A DNA stretch of 6,630 nucleotides, from the NCBI GenBank assembly GCA_902797925.1, contig CADBUT010000165.1:1-6630 (forward strand), written 5' to 3'. Of the stretch, positions 5,628 through 6,630 are shown one piece after another; the stretch's first letter is position 1, and the number at the start of each line of letters is the position of its first letter. The position numbers and the translations under genes are program-made. The stretch comes from an uncultured Spirochaetaceae bacterium. GTDB lineage: Bacteria; Spirochaetota; Spirochaetia; Treponematales; Treponemataceae. The notes under the pieces were generated by a model that was not told the origin of the DNA, made no database searches, and saw only the letters and a list, made by a program, of their open reading frames with translations.

Positions 5628-5903
5628 CTAGGTTTTGTTGAGCTTTGCACAATCTGAAATCAATGTGGAAAATTCGGAGTTCAATGCAGTGCAAGATTGG
5701 CATAGCACTATAAGATTATGCGTCTTTTGAATTTCTGAGCCTTTGAATGAGCAAAAAGCTTTCAATGCTTTTTCCGCGCATTGCTGGCTGTGATAACATG
5801 CAATTTCAATTTGAGGCGGCTGCACTTTTTCCATAAGCACTGTTGCGCTTACATAATCGTCTTTAGCTTTTTGAAGCCATTGGTTTACTATTTCAGACGC
5901 CAT
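5628..5903 (-). CDS. HEPN-domain protein, short at the C-terminus, partner of an MNT nucleotidyltransferase
   Basis: The 91-residue helical protein begins MASEIVNQWLQKAKDDY. It carries the HEPN marks CYHSQQCAEKALKAF (residues 36-50) and KTHNL (60-64), typical of COG2250-type HEPN proteins paired with minimal nucleotidyltransferases. In such pairs HEPN is commonly the toxin (often an RNase) and MNT the antitoxin. Here the protein has no arginine at all, so the R-x4-6-H RNase motif is absent. It ends at DCAKLNKT, where relatives (from memory, about 120-135 residues) go on through an RYP segment and a last helix. The codons after the TAG do not resume HEPN sequence in this frame, so this is not a simple nonsense mutation. 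Its ATG overlaps the MNT gene by 11 bases, so the two are translated from one mRNA. It may be a remnant or a regulatory, non-nuclease HEPN. Confidence 0.82.
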   Translation of the reverse strand: MASEIVNQWLQKAKDDYVSATVLMEKVQPPQIEIACYHSQQCAEKALKAFCSFKGSEIQKTHNLIVLCQSCTALNSEFSTLISDCAKLNKT

Positions 5904-6213
5904 AAAGCAGCACCCCTTCTTTTTGTATAGTTTGCTCTATTGTCGATGGCATCTGTTTCCGTTCTTCAAAATCTTTTTCGTATGAAGCAAGAATATCTAC
6001 AGGCACAGGCATAGGAGATAAGGCAAGCGAGCAATAAATTTTCTGCATTGCTTCGATTGGGCGTATTGAGCCGTCAGGAATCACTACAAAAAAATCGTAA
6101 TCGCTTTGTGATGTCTGCGTTCCTCGTGCATAAGAGCCAAAAAGATATATCTTAGAAACATCTACTGCTTTGAGTATTTCATTTTTTATGCTGTCTACTG
6201 CAACAGGAATCAT
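5893..6213 (-). CDS. Minimal nucleotidyltransferase (MNT, MntA-like), partner of a HEPN protein
   Basis: The 106-residue protein has the polymerase-beta-type signature GS-x10-DxD: GSYARGTQTSQSDYD at residues 26-40, with Asp38 and Asp40. The third metal-ligand Asp is in PVDIL (Asp73). This is the full length of an MNT domain with nothing missing. In characterised MNT/HEPN modules the enzyme adds AMP to the HEPN toxin and silences it. Whether that holds here is uncertain, because this HEPN lacks the R-x4-H-x-Y target motif. The start is ATG 6213, seven bases after AAGGAGG; the in-frame GTG at 6219 is only one base from that site. It is the first gene of the two-gene unit and lies 107 bases downstream of a same-strand GNAT gene. 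Confidence 0.9.
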   Translation of the reverse strand: MIPVAVDSIKNEILKAVDVSKIYLFGSYARGTQTSQSDYDFFVVIPDGSIRPIEAMQKIYCSLALSPMPVPVDILASYEKDFEERKQMPSTIEQTIQKEGVLLYGV

Positions 6214-6220
6214 GACCACA

Positions 6221-6227
6221 CCTCCTT
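6221..6227 (-). promoter_or_regulatory. Strong ribosome binding site of the MNT gene
   Basis: AAGGAGG on the minus strand, seven bases from the ATG at 6213. It rules out the in-frame GTG at 6219 as the start. Confidence 0.85.
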
Positions 6228-6272
6228 ATTATTTTAGCATATTCTGTGCTTGTTGTGTGTGTTTCTTGGAAC

Positions 6273-6301
6273 AGAACAAAGCTTTTTCTCTTATTTGTCA
6301 A
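6273..6301 (-). promoter_or_regulatory. Weak promoter candidate for the MNT/HEPN pair
   Basis: On the minus strand a perfect -35 TTGACA (6301-6296) is followed after 17 bases by TGTTCT (6278-6273), a poor -10 with three of six matches. It lies in the gap after the GNAT stop, which is the right place for an independent promoter. Confidence 0.3.
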
Positions 6302-6320
6302 ACGGAAAAAACACTTCGCG

Positions 6321-6630
6321 CTACAGCTCTTTTATAAGATGAAACTTTTTGTTGCCGGCTGGAATGTTTTCAAGCTCGCTTATGATTTTGTAGCCGTGTT
6401 TTTTATAGAAATCTGGGGCTTGCCAAGACATTGTGTCTAAGTGAACGCTGTGGCAACCACGCTTTCTTGCTTCTTCTTCGGCGGCCTTCAGTAGCTTTGA
6501 GCCGATGCCCTGCTTTCTGCACTTTTCTGCAACCCAGAGGATATCGATGTGCAGCCAGCCCCAATATGTGCCACCGAGAATTCCGGCGATTATGCTGTTG
6601 TTTTCATCGTATTCAACGATGTTCAAAAGC
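6321..6630 (-). CDS. GNAT family N-acetyltransferase, 5' partial (start beyond window)
   Basis: The frame is open to the window edge. Visible sequence runs LNIVEYDENNSIIAGILGG, then WGWLHIDILWV. The acetyl-CoA loop follows (RKQGIGSKLL, matching R/QxxGxG), and then AEEEARKRGC and PDFYKKHGYKII, the standard motif A and B region of GNAT enzymes. The protein ends GNKKFHLIKEL. The TTG at 6626 is not a credible start, since conserved sequence continues through it. Relatives suggest a few dozen N-terminal residues lie outside the window. The acceptor substrate is not predictable. It is upstream of MNT/HEPN on the same strand, but a 107-base gap with its own possible promoter suggests separate transcription. 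Confidence 0.88.
   Translation of the reverse strand, partial: LLNIVEYDENNSIIAGILGGTYWGWLHIDILWVAEKCRKQGIGSKLLKAAEEEARKRGCHSVHLDTMSWQAPDFYKKHGYKIISELENIPAGNKKFHLIKEL

Noticed and set aside
6231..6239. Extended -10 sequence TGCTAAAAT (minus strand) as the MNT promoter
   Set aside because: Transcription would begin near 6224, inside the AAGGAGG ribosome binding site, and would destroy it.
6624..6626. TTG at 6626 as the start of the second GNAT gene
   Set aside because: The frame stays open to the edge and family sequence normally extends further N-terminal.
1..6630. CRISPR array, tRNA, rRNA, insertion sequence or attachment site
   Set aside because: No regularly spaced repeats, cloverleaf-like segments, transposase motifs or terminal inverted repeats with target duplications were seen on reading the window; a covariance-model scan was not possible here.

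Overview
The window is an ordinary-looking bacterial chromosome segment: about 85-90% coding, GC close to half, short intergenic gaps and Shine-Dalgarno sequences of the usual AGGAG type. Codon choice (frequent CTT for Leu, GCG/GCC mixed with GAA/AAA) and the gene mix, especially a membrane-anchored linear-amide hydrolase, reminded me of host-associated anaerobes such as treponemes. That is an impression from memory, not a demonstrated assignment. No rRNA, tRNA, CRISPR array or insertion sequence was seen.

Layout. (1) Positions 2-2117, plus strand: the 3' part of an alkaline-phosphatase-superfamily hydrolase, a full-length aspartate/glutamate racemase with an unusual Thr/Cys catalytic pair, and a RimJ/RimL-like GNAT acetyltransferase. 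They are 16 and 30 bases apart, so probably one operon. (2) Positions 2118-2242: an intergenic gap between convergent genes with two copies of an 18-base motif in opposite orientation. Each copy is closed by different but self-complementary arms; the first also looks like the operon's terminator. (3) Positions 2243-3166, minus strand: an RluA-family pseudouridine synthase with a basic C-terminal tail. (4) Positions 3256-3441, plus strand: a small, charged, unrecognised ORF with TATAAT so close to its ATG that a leaderless transcript is possible. (5) Positions 3475-4701, minus strand: a membrane-anchored Ntn-hydrolase of the choloylglycine hydrolase / C45 type. It is divergent from (6) exodeoxyribonuclease III at 4860-5621, and good sigma70-type promoters face both ways in the gap. 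(7) Positions 5628-6213, minus strand: an overlapping MNT-nucleotidyltransferase/HEPN pair of the toxin-antitoxin type. The HEPN partner is short, has no arginine and stops six bases from the exonuclease gene. (8) Positions 6321-6630, minus strand: a GNAT acetyltransferase cut by the window edge.

The genes do not form one obvious pathway. The most accessory-looking parts are the MNT/HEPN pair and the arm-covarying inverted repeat at 2148-2226. The most interesting enzymes are the Thr82/Cys197 racemase and the anchored Ntn-hydrolase with a Gly-Cys processing site. I see no clear multi-gene novel system; the candidates for follow-up are listed as separate findings.
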